64,000 nucleotides of DNA, taken from contig JANAVB010015628.1 of assembly GCA_029216955.1 (NCBI GenBank), forward strand, positions 141,001 through 205,000. Direction: 5' to 3'. Under the pieces are notes generated by a model that saw only the letters and a list, made by a program, of their open reading frames with translations, made no database searches and had not been told where the DNA came from. Shown here in pieces: positions 46,797 to 59,658 of the stretch; positions within the stretch are counted from its first letter, which is position 1; every line of letters begins with the position of its first letter. Both the position numbers and the translations under genes were made by a program. The stretch comes from Iris pallida. Lineage: Eukaryota; Streptophyta; Magnoliopsida; Asparagales; Iridaceae.

Positions 46797-47510
46797 CTAG
46801 GTAAGCTCGTGCCTCCGAGCGGCCGTCAAAACAACGTCAAACGTCTGGTAGTCGTGTCCTTCCACAAGCTGTAATAGTTCCAAATGAAGTCCCTGCTGGA
46901 ACCTCATAGCTTTCTCTGGCTCCGTTGCCACCATTGCTGGTGCGAAACGGCACAATCTGCAGAACTCTGCTGCATACCCATCTACGGTCTTGTCTGCTTG
47001 CTTGAGACGGATAAACTTCTGCTGGAGCTCATATCGAGCTACTACGCCAAAATACTTGGCCTTGAATCTGTCACTGAAGGTGGTCCAACGAACAGGGCGT
47101 CTTGTACCAACTTCTTCTGATGCCCACCAGTCGCGGGCAAGATCCTGAAGTACCAGTTTGACCCGATCAACCTTCTCATCATCTGGAACCTTGGCTGCCA
47201 CAAGAATGGCTTCGATGTCTTGAATCCAGGCATCCGCAGTGATGGCATCCTCCGTGCCATCAAAATACCTCGGGTTCAAGCGACGAAACCTTCCTGATGC
47301 TCCCGAGTCAGTCCCGACAGTCCTCTCAAGAGCTAACTGAATCCCTTGGTTCAGCAACACGTTCTGCTCCTGCTGCCGAGTCTGTTGCTGTTGGTTAGTG
47401 ACAAGAAACCCCCGGATGATCTCCAGGAGTGCTACGGCGTCTGGTACTGCCGTCGCTGCTGGTGCTGCAGGAGTTTCAATAACCTGTGGCTACACTGCCT
47501 CTGGTTCCAT
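46797..47510 (-). pseudogene. Chromovirus gag (capsid)
   Basis: The probable ATG is at 47510, but a TAG is found seven codons in. The open part (47360-46797) has FRRLNPRYFDGTEDAITADA, then ARDWWASEE, TTFSDRFKAKYFGVVARYEL and LKQADKTVDGYAAEFCRLCR, the gypsy retrotrans_gag domain. The domain is complete. TAG at 46797 breaks the junction with the nucleocapsid. Confidence 0.9.
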
Positions 47511-47789
47511 TTCTGCTCGTGTCTGCCCTGGGAAAGGTTCTCTCCCCTGCTGGCGCCCAGTCGAGCCATGCTCTCGCTGCACTTCCTCATGGGCCTCACC
47601 TGCTACTTAGAATGAAGCACCCCTATAGAAAAAGATATAAGATTATCAAGTCCGAACGAGGAAGATTTCGAGGATGCAAGTCAGGTTAGAGATCAAGGCA
47701 AGGACAGAGAATTCGAAACAGAATTTCAAGGGGAATAAGTTTTGATTGAGACTCCTAATAATTCGCAATACCCCACAAGTCTGAAAATC

Positions 47790-47817
47790 AGACCTGCATG
47801 GGCCACCACTAAAACCT
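47790..47817 (-). other. Primer-site region of the chromovirus
   Basis: The minus strand after the LTR reads AGGTTTTAGTGGTGGCCCATGCAGG. The same GTGGT[A/G]GCCCATGCAGG occurs after the element 4 LTR, and a variant after the outer LTR. It is not the initiator-Met site. Confidence 0.55.
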
Positions 47818-50583
47818 TGTCACGCCCCAGTACCGAAATACGGAGACGGACTAGGCCAGCTACTCCATATGAGGTACGTAACGTCATACGGCGATCGTGG
47901 CTGTCGAGAGACTAGGGGGTATATGCTACAATCAAGTCTCCTCTGGTCCCACAGAGTTCTATGTCTCAATCAATCAAGTCACATCAGCAATTAAATGAAC
48001 ATTAAAGATAAAGGAGTAAGGCGTCCCCGACGCTTCATCAAAATGGTCATGAGAGACTAGCTTTATAATTTAGCTATCTCAGAGAGTCAGAAGTACAAAA
48101 TTATACACAGCTGCAGTCTGTTTAATTACAATTATGTACTGACACCAAAATATCGAATAATTCGGCTAACAGGTGCCGGTGGCTAAACGCCGCAAAAGTA
48201 TAAGCAGGAGTGGTGGAGAAGAAACCCACTCGAGTCCCCGAACCGCCATGCTCCTAGTATACACCATGGATGTCAGGGAGGAAGATCGTGTCCTCTGGCT
48301 CTGCTACGAGATCTGGCCAAACAAAACCAGCGGGGTCAGCCCCGAATAGCAAGTACCGCCAAAGGGGCACAAGAGTTAAGATTAAAAACCCAGTTAATAG
48401 AATGATTGATAATAGTAATACTTATGCTACAATTATAGGGTAGCGCAACCACTTCGAACCCATACGGCACCCTTACAACTAAACAAGGACAAAAGGTGCC
48501 GCATGGAGTCGGGACGTGTCGTACTCTATAACATTCACATAAGTTAAAAGGTATAAACAATAAAATCTCCTGATCGTGACTTCGATCGATAGCCTATCGT
48601 AGCACAATAACCAACCCAATAATCAAACAAGAACATGGGTTAGATCACGTACCATGACAGTCCACTTTCCTCAGTTATTCACGGAAGGTAATAGGATACA
48701 AGCAAGTCATTTTCACGGCCAATCAAGTCTACGAGTTTCTAGTGGGACGAGGTTATCCTCACGTCATGTTATTAGAAAATCCTCAGATCGTATCTTTCCA
48801 GCAAGGCTAGCCCACCTAGGGGTTCGCGTAGACAGGTGTTATTGAGCACAGTACCCTCGTAAGGCCACCTTGCCAAAATATATATTATATAGCAGAAATT
48901 AATCGGATACAGTCATCCACTCATTACATATGACACAGTATCCGTGGAGACCAGCCGGCGCGTCAAGACAATATCTCAAGGCGGCTGGTGTAACACGATC
49001 TCGGGATTCTGCCCTCCCCATGCATCTAGTATATTTAGTTGCCTAGTTTAATCCTAGGTGAAATCTTGGACTCACATGCTGTGGCCTGCATGATTATCCT
49101 CCTAAAGTCGTACTTTAGTACGAGTACCCCAAAGAGGATCCATGTCAATCAGTATGTCAACATGTGCTACCCTCCTTAGTGTAATACATCATTGCAAATA
49201 CGCCACGTGGAGTTACGAGTCATTTGTCGAGCATGAACAAGAACTGGGACATTCAGGTACATGTATCAGGTAGGAACTTTTTGTTCTCCGGGGTCACATT
49301 AGTGCTTATATCATGCTCGGGACAAAAGGCGTAAGGATATAAAATGGTCATATAATATCTGATAAAATATCAAAGGCGTACGCACAAAAGCACGCACGCT
49401 CAAGGGGTGAAAAGTCACGCAGGCTCACTCAAGGCAGCGTGCGTGAAAAGTCACGCAGGCTCAAGGAGAGAGCTGCGTGAAAAGTCACGCAGACTCAAGG
49501 AGAGAGCTGCGTGAAAAGTCACGCAGGCTCAAGGAGAGAGCTGCGTAAAAAGTCACGCAGGCTCAAGGAGATAGCTGCGTGAAAAGTCACACAGGCTCAA
49601 GGAGAGAGCTGTGTGAAAAGTCACACAGACTCAAGGAGAGAGCTGCGTGAAAAGTCACGCAGACTCAAGGAGAGAGCTGCGTGAAAAGTCACGCAGACTC
49701 ACTCAAGGCAGCGTGCGTGAAAAGTCATGCAGACTCACGGGGAGAGCTGCGTGAAAAGTCACGCAGACTCAAGGAGAGAGCTGCGTGAAAATACACGCAG
49801 ACTCACGGGGAGAGCTGCGTGAAAAGTCACGCAGACTCAAGGAGAGAGCTGCGTAAAAAGTCACGCAGACTCACGGGGAGAGACACGCTTCCAACAGGAA
49901 GCGTGCTCAAACAGGAGCACACTGCTCACTGTCTTCTCCAAACAGCAAGAACACCATGGCTGAACCCAAGCTTCAAAACATCATAACTTGGCCATCCGAA
50001 CTCCAAATCCAGATTTCCAAGGTTCCAACTTGGGTGAAACTGAATGCTCTTCCACATGGAAGCATCAAAAACCCATAAAATCCAACTAAAGGAGATCAAA
50101 CCATGCAAAATCCAAAAATGATTAAAACTTAGATCTACAAAAATCAAAGCTTCAAAATGAAAATTTCCAAGTTCTAAACTAGTATAGATTGAGGAGAAGA
50201 ACATGTTTTGGCAAATAGTTTTGTAAGAAATCATTGACAAAATTATTGATCCATCTCTTCAGCAAGTTGGTACTTGCCTTGGTTGGTGGAAGAAGTAAAT
50301 GAGAGGAAATAAATGAGAGGAGAGAGAATGAGATGAGTTATATATATAAAGATCTTAGATCCATGGGTTCATGATGAACCATTGGTGAACCAAGAATAGT
50401 TTACCCAAATGAGCCAAAACTTTAGGCCCAAATGCAGAAAATAAATTAGGAAATAATATTTTATCGAATATTTTTGGGAAATGCATGAAGAGATACTGCA
50501 TAATAAATATCGTATAAATACAAGGTAAATACAATTTATCGGTTTACGTATTAAAATACGTATTCCAGGATTGGGGAGTGACA
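47818..50583 (-). repeat. Inner chromovirus 5' LTR
   Basis: Direct repeat of 39899-42726, 2766 bases, high identity by eye. TATA-like box at 50339-50350, hairpin array at 49404-49881, and the outer LTR resumes after AACGT. Confidence 0.95.
49404..49881 (-). repeat. Hairpin tandem array, 14 copies, 34-base period (5' LTR)
   Basis: Same unit as at 41632-42004. One unit (about 49608-49627) is CTGTGTGAAAAGTCACACAG, changed in both arms so that pairing is kept. Others have single-arm changes. Confidence 0.95.
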
Positions 50584-51137
50584 AACGTGGACATCCGGTC
50601 CATGATACGGCCCGTTGCCAAAATCTTGAATATTTCAAGATACGCACTGATACGGCGCGATACCGGCACCCTACGACCCCGATTTCCACTCGGAAGCCTA
50701 CCCGCAAAATCTAATTCATATAACCTAGGTCCACGCCAAGTTTCAACTCATTCCGACACTCCGAGCTCCGTTTCGCCCTCTAACTCGATCTCCTATATTT
50801 TCTATTATAGCTCTTTTTCCAATTCTTCTTCTAATTTCTTCTTCCTATTCTTCTTCCTATTCCTCCTCTAATTCTTCTTCTAACTCTTTCTTCCTATTCT
50901 TTTTCTAATTCCCTTTTCTCCTTTCTCTTATTCTAATTCTCTTCCCCTCTAATTCTAATTCTTTTCCTTCTCATCTTCCATCTTAACCTCTTCTCATTCT
51001 CCTTCTAACTTCTTCTCATTCTCCTTCCTAAACTTCTATTTAGCCACATAACTACCTATCTATATATATATAAAAACATATATATATATATACATATATC
51101 TATGGGGGGTTAAATAGGGGTTAAATGGAGCTAGGGG

Positions 51138-51272
51138 GGATATTGCTCCTGCAGCTGCTGCTAGTACCATTGCTGCTGCTACTGCAAGCAACTGCTGCTG
51201 CTACTGCAAGCAACTGCTGCTGCTGCCTTCAGCTGCTGCTGCAGCTGACACTGCCACTGCTGCTGCTGCATT
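51138..51272. repeat. CTG/CAG trinucleotide-rich segment
   Basis: Runs of CTGCTG interspersed with GCAAGCAACTG. A shorter copy is at 56755-56848 in the other LTR. It is able to form CAG/CTG hairpins. Confidence 0.85.
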
Positions 51273-51314
51273 CTTATTCTTCTTCTTCTACTCTCCTCTC
51301 CTCTACTTCCTATC

Positions 51315-51933
<619 letters not shown>

Positions 51934-52583
51934 ACTCTATTTAGAAAACCCACAAATAAACCTCTAACCTAGATTTTAGGGAAACCTATGAAATCTATGG
52001 GTAAAGTGTGGAGAATCACCTCCTCTAAAACTATTGTGAAGGCAATAAGTGCTAAAGAGGAATAAATAGGGAAATAAATGCATACCTAAAACTTGGTTGC
52101 TTGAGGAAGAAAGAAAGCTTTGAAAGAAATTGAATTTGATAGAGAGAGAGAGTGTTAACTTTATGATGAAGCAAAGGGGGTGCTCCCCTACTTGTGGCCG
52201 GCCAAGGTGGGAGGGATTAGTGGGTTTGGGTAGGATCCAATAGCCCTCCAAACCCATTAGACTTAGGTTGGGTTCGGTTTGTTTCGGTTTGGTTCGGTTT
52301 CTTTCTAATGAACTAATTAAGTCTCTAAAATGACTAATTAAGCCATGGAAGTTGGGTTTATGATTTCTAACCTAATTATGATGGTATGTGAGCCAAGTCC
52401 AGCTAGTATGTGGGTCCCACTAGGGTCCAGGCTACCCGGGTCTCCAACTTGAGTCCGAATTGGATAAAATTCAAACCAAACCAAATAAATCCCAAAAATC
52501 ACATAAAATAAATAAAAATTTCCAAAAATTATAAAACTTGAAAAATGACGAAAATATCCCTAATTTGAAAACTGGGGATGACA

Positions 52584-52828
52584 AATCTATCCTCCTTAAA
52601 AAATTTCGTCCTCGAAATTCAAGCGGTCGTACTCTTCTCTAGGTCAAGCACCCAACAATCAAGGTCTACTAATTTTTTATCCTAAGCCATATAACATGTA
52701 ATCCAGGAAATCAGAATACATGTATGTTTTAAATCTCTACAGTATCGTGTTATTGCAGTCTTCATTGGGGTTTTCTATTTAATCTAGCATGATCATCACA
52801 TATGCAACTAAAGGTACTAAGAAAGCAA
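52584..52828 (-). other. Outer element 3' untranslated region and purine tract
   Basis: The minus strand has AAGGAGGATAGATT next to the LTR and a GAGGACGAAAT segment before it. No pol remnant is seen. Confidence 0.7.
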
Positions 52829-54250
52829 TCACCAATCAATGGACGGAGAGAACAGGTAAAAAAAGAGCAAGACTCTACCTCCTAGTCCAATGCGTGCAGG
52901 ATCCTCAACTGCCGTCGCAAAAGCCCTGTCCTGGCGGGGTATATCCCGCTGCTGGTGGAGGGCGTGATGCAGTGCCATAGGTGGCCTACCCTGTGCTCCC
53001 TGAGCTGCACGGCAATGGTTCGTAGGACAATCTCTCAACTGATGTACAGCCTTCCCGCAATAGAGGCACAAGCCCAGCCTCTTCCGGCAGACCTCCCAGA
53101 TATGATCGGGCTTCTTGCAGAAGTTGTAAGGAGCCCCATGCTGTGCCTGCCTCTGCTGAGTGTGCTGCACCTGCTGCTGAACCGGTGCTCTGGCCTGCAC
53201 CTGCGGCTGGTGATGCTGGAAGGAACGATGCTGAAGCTGAGGGCGCTTAGCAGCCCCCGCACTGCTAGAAGCCCCCGAGAAAAGGTCACGCTTCCTCTTG
53301 GGCTTCAAGCCCCACTCTCGCTCTACCTTGCGGGCCTCCGCGTAGATCTGGGTATAAGTCTCATAGAAGGAGGGAATGAGGATCTTGATATCCCAAGTGA
53401 GCCCCTCCCTGAAACGGCTCGCCCTGATCTTCGGGTCTCGAACCATATACTCTGCGTATCGGCTCAGACGGCCGAACTCTGCTGCGTACTCCTCCACAGA
53501 TAAACTGCCCTACTGCAGATCCTGGAACTGCCGTACCAGGTCGATCTTGTCCGAGGGGGAAAAGAACTTCTCCTTGAAGAGGAGCTTGAACTCTGCCCAA
53601 GTACGGCCCTCTCCAGCTAGGGCTGGCTCGTTTCTGAACCAGGTGCACGTAATGTCTAGCAACTGCAAACCTACCGCCTCGACCTTCAGGTCGTCTGCCA
53701 GGCGGGAGGCCCTCATCTGCCGCTCGATATTCTCGAGCCAATCATCTGCATAGACCACACCCTCGGTCCCGATAAAGTCACGGGGCCCGAGCTTCTTGAA
53801 GTCCTGGATATCTCCGTACCTCGGTCGCGTCCTCGGATGAGGAGCCCTCTGCTCCACGGCTGCAAGGGCCAACTGATGGGCATCTTCCATGCCCTGACGC
53901 ATCGCGTCTGTCTGCCTCTGCTAAGCCTCGGCCTGGGCTCTCTGAGTCTTCAGTATCTGCTGGAGGAAGGTAAGCATCTGCCCCATATCTGTAGGCAGAG
54001 GAGGTAGAGGTGAAAGTACGTCTGCAACTGGCGGAGGAATCCGCTACGCAGGAGGAGGAAGAGCGCCTCCGACAGCTTTGGCACTACGGGAAGAGCACCC
54101 GCAACCCCAGGGACTGTCATCGAGGTAGCTGGAGGAGTACCTCCGAGAGCCCCAACAGAAGTCCCATCTGCAGGAGAGGTGACCGGAGCCTGTCCGCCAG
54201 AGGTGGAAGACCTCTCCGTCTTCCCGTGCTCCTCGCCAGGAGAGTGAGTC
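52829..54250 (-). pseudogene. Outer element gag, degraded
   Basis: A probable start at 54250 (MVMTHSPGEEHGKTERSS, Gly/Pro/Thr-rich) shifts frame near 54070. Frame 53902-53510 carries YGDIQDFKKLGPRDFIGTEG, then a TWFRNEP and a TWAEFKLLFKEKFF segment, the capsid core. A TAG at 53510-53512 interrupts it, and the same frame continues (SVEEYAAEFGRLSRYAEYMV) to 52829. Two zinc knuckles follow: a first one missing its second Cys spacing (NFCKKPDHIWEVC) and CLYCGKAVHQLRDC. The protein ends soon after, where a protease would be expected, and nothing of pol is present. Confidence 0.88.
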
Positions 54251-54517
54251 ATAACCATCCTGGAGACAGATTGAAAAAAAGATATCAATATGGCACATAA
54301 AGGATTTTATCAAAGGAGGACAGCTAGAATGCATTAAATCGATATCAAAGACGGTAAGCAAGATAAGAAAGGAAAGATCCTACTGTGATTGAGCACTCTT
54401 AGCCTATAGTCTATCTTAGATACGTACCGCAGGCTCGTAATAGCACTCTAAGTCGAGCGCCACTACGACATCGCACTAATTGCGACTTCAGGACCTGCGT
54501 GGGCCACCACTAAAACG
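54251..54517 (-). other. Outer element 5' leader
   Basis: Starts on the minus strand CGTTTTAGTGGTGGCCCACG, a variant of the motif following the other two related LTRs. No ORF. Confidence 0.55.
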
Positions 54518-56647
54518 TGTCACGACCCGCACCCGCTATAAGGGCACGTGCACGTGACAACGCCCAGCCCTTATCGTAAAAACGACATGGAACGCTGTAG
54601 GTTTTCTACTCTAAACAGTTTATATATATATATCAAAACCTGTCGAGAATATGGTCAACTCCGAACGGAGGACAAGCAATGAATATATATGAGTGCTCAA
54701 TCACAACTCTAAGATGATAAAGTAAAGACTGAAAGATAAGACAATAAGACGATAAAATAATAACCTGTCAAGTCCAAACACCAAATAATATACAAGCCCA
54801 AGTCTCTAATACAATCCATAATAATAACAGTCTCAAAAGTAGCTGGAGACAAGGTCCAGTATAAAAGACCTACTCTAACTAAGCAATAGGTAAGGTCTCG
54901 CCAGGCGGAGCTAAGTCCTGCTGGACCAAAGTCTCCAGGTCTAGGCCCACTACGTCATCGGGACCGTAGTAGGTACAGTAATCCCCCTCGTCAGCATCTA
55001 TAATATTTTTAACATATCCTGTCAGGATGGAACGAGTACAATCTACTAACAACAGTTCACAAGATATGACAAAAGCTATAAGACTGTAAATAGAGAGTAT
55101 ATACAAGAAAATCATAGAATGTACATGTGAGTATCATGGCAAGGTAAGCTGTAAAACTAGAGCTAGAACAAGGCAAGTAAACTGATCATGGCATGTACAA
55201 GAATCAAGAATCATATATCTAGGTGTGTGAGTACTAGCTACAACATGTGGCCGGATTGGGTCTGCACAAGGTTATGATCTAGCCAATCATACATGTGGTG
55301 TAGGATTGGCATTCACAAGGTTCACAATATATACAAGGCGGGTATGACCACACATCTACACTAGTACTCCCCGTCCCCGACTGGTAGAGTGGATCCAAGC
55401 AAGACACGTTACGACACGGGATTCTACGAGAAGGGAGCAAGTCTCCTCAAGAATCGGTGTCCATATACTGCATAAGAACTACAAGGGGGCTTGCACAAGA
55501 TATACCAAGATAACGAAGAATAACATCTCATGTCGGGATCCATGATTACCAATCCGTGTGACCAATGTGTCGAGAACAAGCATATCTACACTAATTACAT
55601 GAATTATAACAATCATCGTAAATTAGAAAAGTGTCAGAGAATGTACTCGCCTGTAATATGGTATGATATGTCTACTGGAGCAAATGCAGCGTCTCGAGGA
55701 CCTATAGAGAGCAAGACGTATCAATATTATGCTTAGGAAATAAAGTCAAGACAATTTAAATCCTATTTAGTCATTCTAGGTCAAGACTCATCAAACTAGA
55801 CTTTACGAGGTTAATCTAAGTTATTTTAGGTCTAGCTAGGTCATACTGGGTCAATGCAAGTCAAACAGAATTAATCTAGGTCGATTTGAGTCAACAGTTG
55901 ACTTTTGGTCAACCGGTCAACTCTGGTCAACCGTGGTCAACTATGGTCAACTCTAGGTCACTGGTGACTAACAGTTGACTTTTGGTCAACTGCACAAGTC
56001 TAGGCCGTAGGCCAATTTCCTATTTTACCTTTTCTAAGGTAAAATTCTAGCCTAGGTGGAAACCTAGTTAGCCTACCTACGCTTGTTATTTTGATCCGAT
56101 CTCCCCAGGGTAGTATGATACTAGCCTATACATATATTACCTACCAAAATACCTAGGTAACGTGGACATCCGGTCCATGATACGGCCCGTTGCCAAAATC
56201 TTGAATATTTTAAGATACGCACTGATACGGTACGATACCGGCACCCTACGACCTCGATTTCTACTCGGGAGCCTACCCACAAAATCTAATTCATATAACC
56301 TAGGTCCACGCCAAGTTTCAACTCATTCCGACACTCCGAGCTCCGTTTCGCCCTCTAACTCGATCTCCTCTATTTTCTATTCTAGCTCTTATTCCAATTC
56401 TTCTTCTAATTTCTTCTTCCTATTCTTCTTCCTATTCCTCCTCTAATTCTTCTTCTAACTCATTCTTCCTATTCTTTTTCTAATTCCCTTTTCTCCTTTC
56501 TCTTATTCTAATTCTCTTCCCCTCTAATTCTAATTCTTTTCCTTCTCATCTTCCATCTTAACCTCTTCTCATTCTCCTTCTAACTTCTTCTCATTCTCCT
56601 TCCTAAACTTCTATTTAGCCACATAACTACCTATCTATATATATATA

Positions 56648-56705
<58 letters not shown>

Positions 56706-56951
56706 TCTATGGGGGGTTAAATAGGGGTTAAATGGAGCTAGGGGGGATATTGCTTCTGCAGCTGCTGCCAGTGCCATTGCTGCTGCTGCTGCAAGCAACT
56801 GCTGCTGCTGCTGCCTTCAGCTGCTGACACTGCCACTGCTGCTGCTGCATTCTTATTCTTCTTCTTCTACTCTCCTCTCCTCTACTTCCAATCTCTATAT
56901 ATATATATATCTATATATATATATATATCCCTCTATATATATCTATATCTA

Positions 56952-57003
<52 letters not shown>
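54518..57003 (-). repeat. Outer element 5' LTR, truncated by element 4
   Basis: Same plus-strand start TGTCACGACCCGCACCCG as 38044. It keeps the uninterrupted site ACCTAGGTAACGTGGACATC (about 56151-56170). Compared with the 3' LTR it lacks about 190 bases near 55998. It ends inside a (TA)n run at 57003, where element 4 begins. Confidence 0.92.
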
Positions 57004-57007
<4 letters not shown>

Positions 57008-57312
57008 ACCCCCATTTCCTGTATTTCGTATTTGTACTCGTGATTTGATTTTTGGCACGTATTTTATTTTCTCGACTTGTGGATTCGGGTTCTCGTAAAT
57101 GGGTTTTGGACCATGGCTTAGTTTTATTTTGTGGAGTTGGTTTGATTTGGTTTGGTTCATCATGAGTGGAACACCATAGCCTATTCTCCACCTCCATTCC
57201 ATCACAACCACCCTCATTAAAACCCACCAACTTCTTCTCTCTCCTCCATAACTCCATTAATTTCTTTTAACTTCTTCTTCTTCCTTCTTCCACACAACTC
57301 CCCAACCCATAG

Positions 57313-57327
57313 GCAAGTGCACCTTGC
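57313..57327 (+). other. Conserved stem-loop GCAAG...CTTGC in the element 4 LTR
   Basis: GCAAGTGCACCTTGC, preceded by AG, so AGGCAAGT also fits a GC-type splice donor. A TTCTTCAG acceptor-like site lies at 59847-59854, just downstream of the upstream ATG. Confidence 0.45.
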
Positions 57328-57742
57328 CATCAAATAAGCCCTACTTTTTTATTTGTCCATTAACTAGATTAGGCCATGGAAAACAACTTTAGAACTTGAC
57401 ATTTTATGATTTGGAGCTTTCATTCTTCTAGATCTAGGTTTTAACCATTTTCGAAAATCCTTGGTTTTGATCTATTAAACTTTGATTTTTGCTTGTTTTG
57501 ATGCTTCCATGTGGAAGAGAATTCGATTTTACTCAAGTTAGAACTTTGAAAATCTAGATTCGGTTTTGATTTGACAAAGTTATGAAGAATTGAAGTTCTT
57601 GGTATTCTTGGACCTGCTCTCGGCTAGGAAGAATATCCCTCTGCCTTGCGCTCTTTAGCGCATAGCCGGTTGCGCACCCCCGGCCTGTGCTTTTTAGCAT
57701 AGGGCCGATTGCGCATGACCTCAGCCAATGCTTTATGCTGCG

Positions 57743-57985
57743 CTGGATTGCGCTGGCGCAAGCCATCCATGCGCAAGCCAGCCTTGCGCAATCCACCTCT
57801 GCGCAAGCCAGCCTTGCGCAATCCACCACTGCGTAAGCCAGCCTTGCGCAATCCACCTCTGCGTAAGCCAGCCTTGCGCAATCCACCTCTCCGCAATCCA
57901 CCATTGCGCAATCCACCCCTGTGCAGTCTATCCTTGTGCAAGGTAACCCTTGCGCAAGGCAACTCTTGCGCAGCTCTTCCATGCG
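57743..57985 (+). repeat. GCGC tandem array, 15-base units in 30-base pairs
   Basis: Alternating TGCGCAAGCCAGCCT and TGCGCAATCCACCTC form about four 30-base pairs, then looser units to GCGCAGTACATACC. The equivalent in the solo LTR is at 34085-34460. Confidence 0.9.
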
Positions 57986-59658
57986 CAGTACATACCCTGC
58001 GCAGCCCAACCCCTGACCCCCCTTGCACAACCCACTTGTCTATGATGAATTGTTTATTTCTTTAAGCTCGGCTCTTCTATAGCTCTATATATATTGGTAT
58101 TTTATTAGATATTTTACGTCCATTTTATATCCTTACGCCTTTTGTCATGAACTTGATTTTACTTAATATGTTTGGAATGACTATTGTACACGGCATGGTA
58201 TGACAAGGAACTAGCAAAGCACGACAGTGACCCGTAGTGGTGTACTCCTAACATGACCAACCTGACTTGATAGTGGCCCGTGGCGGCGCACTCTTGACAT
58301 GTACTTGACTTGACCTGTACGTGACTTGACTTGACTTGTAACTTGTAACTTGACTCGTATAATCAACTTGACACCGTGGGTGTTCCTGCTTGCTTGCTTG
58401 TACAATCCACTTGTCTTGTCTCGTATCATATCTAGGACGTGACTTCCTGGGTACCACGGCCAGGGACTCGCGCTAAATTGGATTAGGCTAATGATTAGAT
58501 CAAACTAGAACATGGAGAATTCCCAGTCACAGGCAATCTCGTTATCTGGGCGCTTTAATGGACTTGTAGCTTGCCGACGAGTAGAGCATATTTCCAGCAC
58601 ACTGTCATGTGTTGCACCCTCTAAGTCACCTAAGGGTACATTTGTCTTCCGGGCAATGTACCCACCTATAACTCTCAACCCGTGGAAGGATAACTGGATG
58701 GTCTGCAGGGCTTGGGACTGGAATTCTCACTTGCATCTTGTTAGTAATTAGGTTTGTGATAACCCTAGTTAGTTAAAGTAGTAAGCCGTAGTATTTGTTT
58801 GGCCGATTGCGAATGGATGATGTCCAGCCTTGTCTAAGTCTTGTCTAGCTCCAGTACCTGCTATCTCCTGAGCATGTTTGTTTTACTTATCTTAACGATA
58901 AATGAGTAGAGACAGTGAGCTATTCAGGCGAAGGGTTACAACCCCGGTCCTTGTCTGGTTTAAGGATTGTAACCTGGCTCCCGGAATGGTTCTACGTCCC
59001 TAGTCGTTTATCGCCCTGTGTACTTTACTACTTGTACTTCTTTTATTCTTATGTTCTGATATGCTGGCTTTTGTTCTTATTTATGGCCTCCTTGTGGCAC
59101 TTGCTCTTTCTGGGGTTTGACCCAGCTGGTTTTGTGTGGCCAGATTTCGGAGCAACTCCCGAGGATCTACCGAGCTTCCAGCCCAATGGTGACAACTAGA
59201 CGGAACCCGGGCCAAGAGTGGATTTTCCTTTTTGTTTCACCCATTTATATGTAAATTTATTCTTTTGAGGCGTTTAGCCGACGAGCACCTGTTAGCTCGA
59301 TGCACATTTACTTACTGTCTGCCTACGGGCTGTAAACATGATTAACAAATCCTAGGGTTGATCATGTATGACTGAACTCTTGCTAGTCCCATCATTTTGT
59401 ACGACTAGCTTCATGATCATCCAATATGTAATATTTGGGACGCCTTATATATATATATATTTGATGCTCTAATATCTTGTAACTCTGTTAATTGCTTGAG
59501 ATTGAGACAATAGGCTTGACCTTAAGAGACTGCTGGCTTGTAGTAAACCCTCATATCTAGACAGCCGTGACTGTATAGTTGAGATATATTCTATTTTAAT
59601 ATACGTAGCTGGCTATGTCTGCCCCCGCTCTCCAGTATTCTGGTTCTGGGGCGTGACA

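Larger units (their letters stand above)
39899..50583 (-). mobile_element. Inner chromovirus (Tekay/Del-like Ty3/gypsy), near full length
   Basis: LTRs at 47818-50583 (5') and 39899-42726 (3') and a perfect AACGT duplication (39894-39898 and 50584-50588). Internal minus-strand order: gag with knuckle, protease, RT, RNase H, integrase and a C-terminal chromodomain-like segment. The polyprotein is one frame except for several nonsense codons and one frameshift, so the copy is dead but complete. It is the only element here with both LTRs and all gypsy domains. Confidence 0.95.
57004..59658 (+). repeat. Element 4 5' LTR
   Basis: TGTCACCCCCATTTCC to CTGGGGCGTGACA, 2655 bases, aligned with the solo LTR 33361-36279. 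Contains the stem-loop GCAAGTGCACCTTGC (57313-57327), a GCGC array (57743-57985) and a conserved 3' half with AGGCGTTTAGCCGACGAGCA (about 59267). Confidence 0.93.

Noticed and set aside
57554..58030. ORFs of 134-158 codons with repeated Leu-Arg-Lys-Ala-Gly in the element 4 LTR
   Set aside because: Direct translation of the 15-base GCGC array; the same array gives ORFs in several frames.
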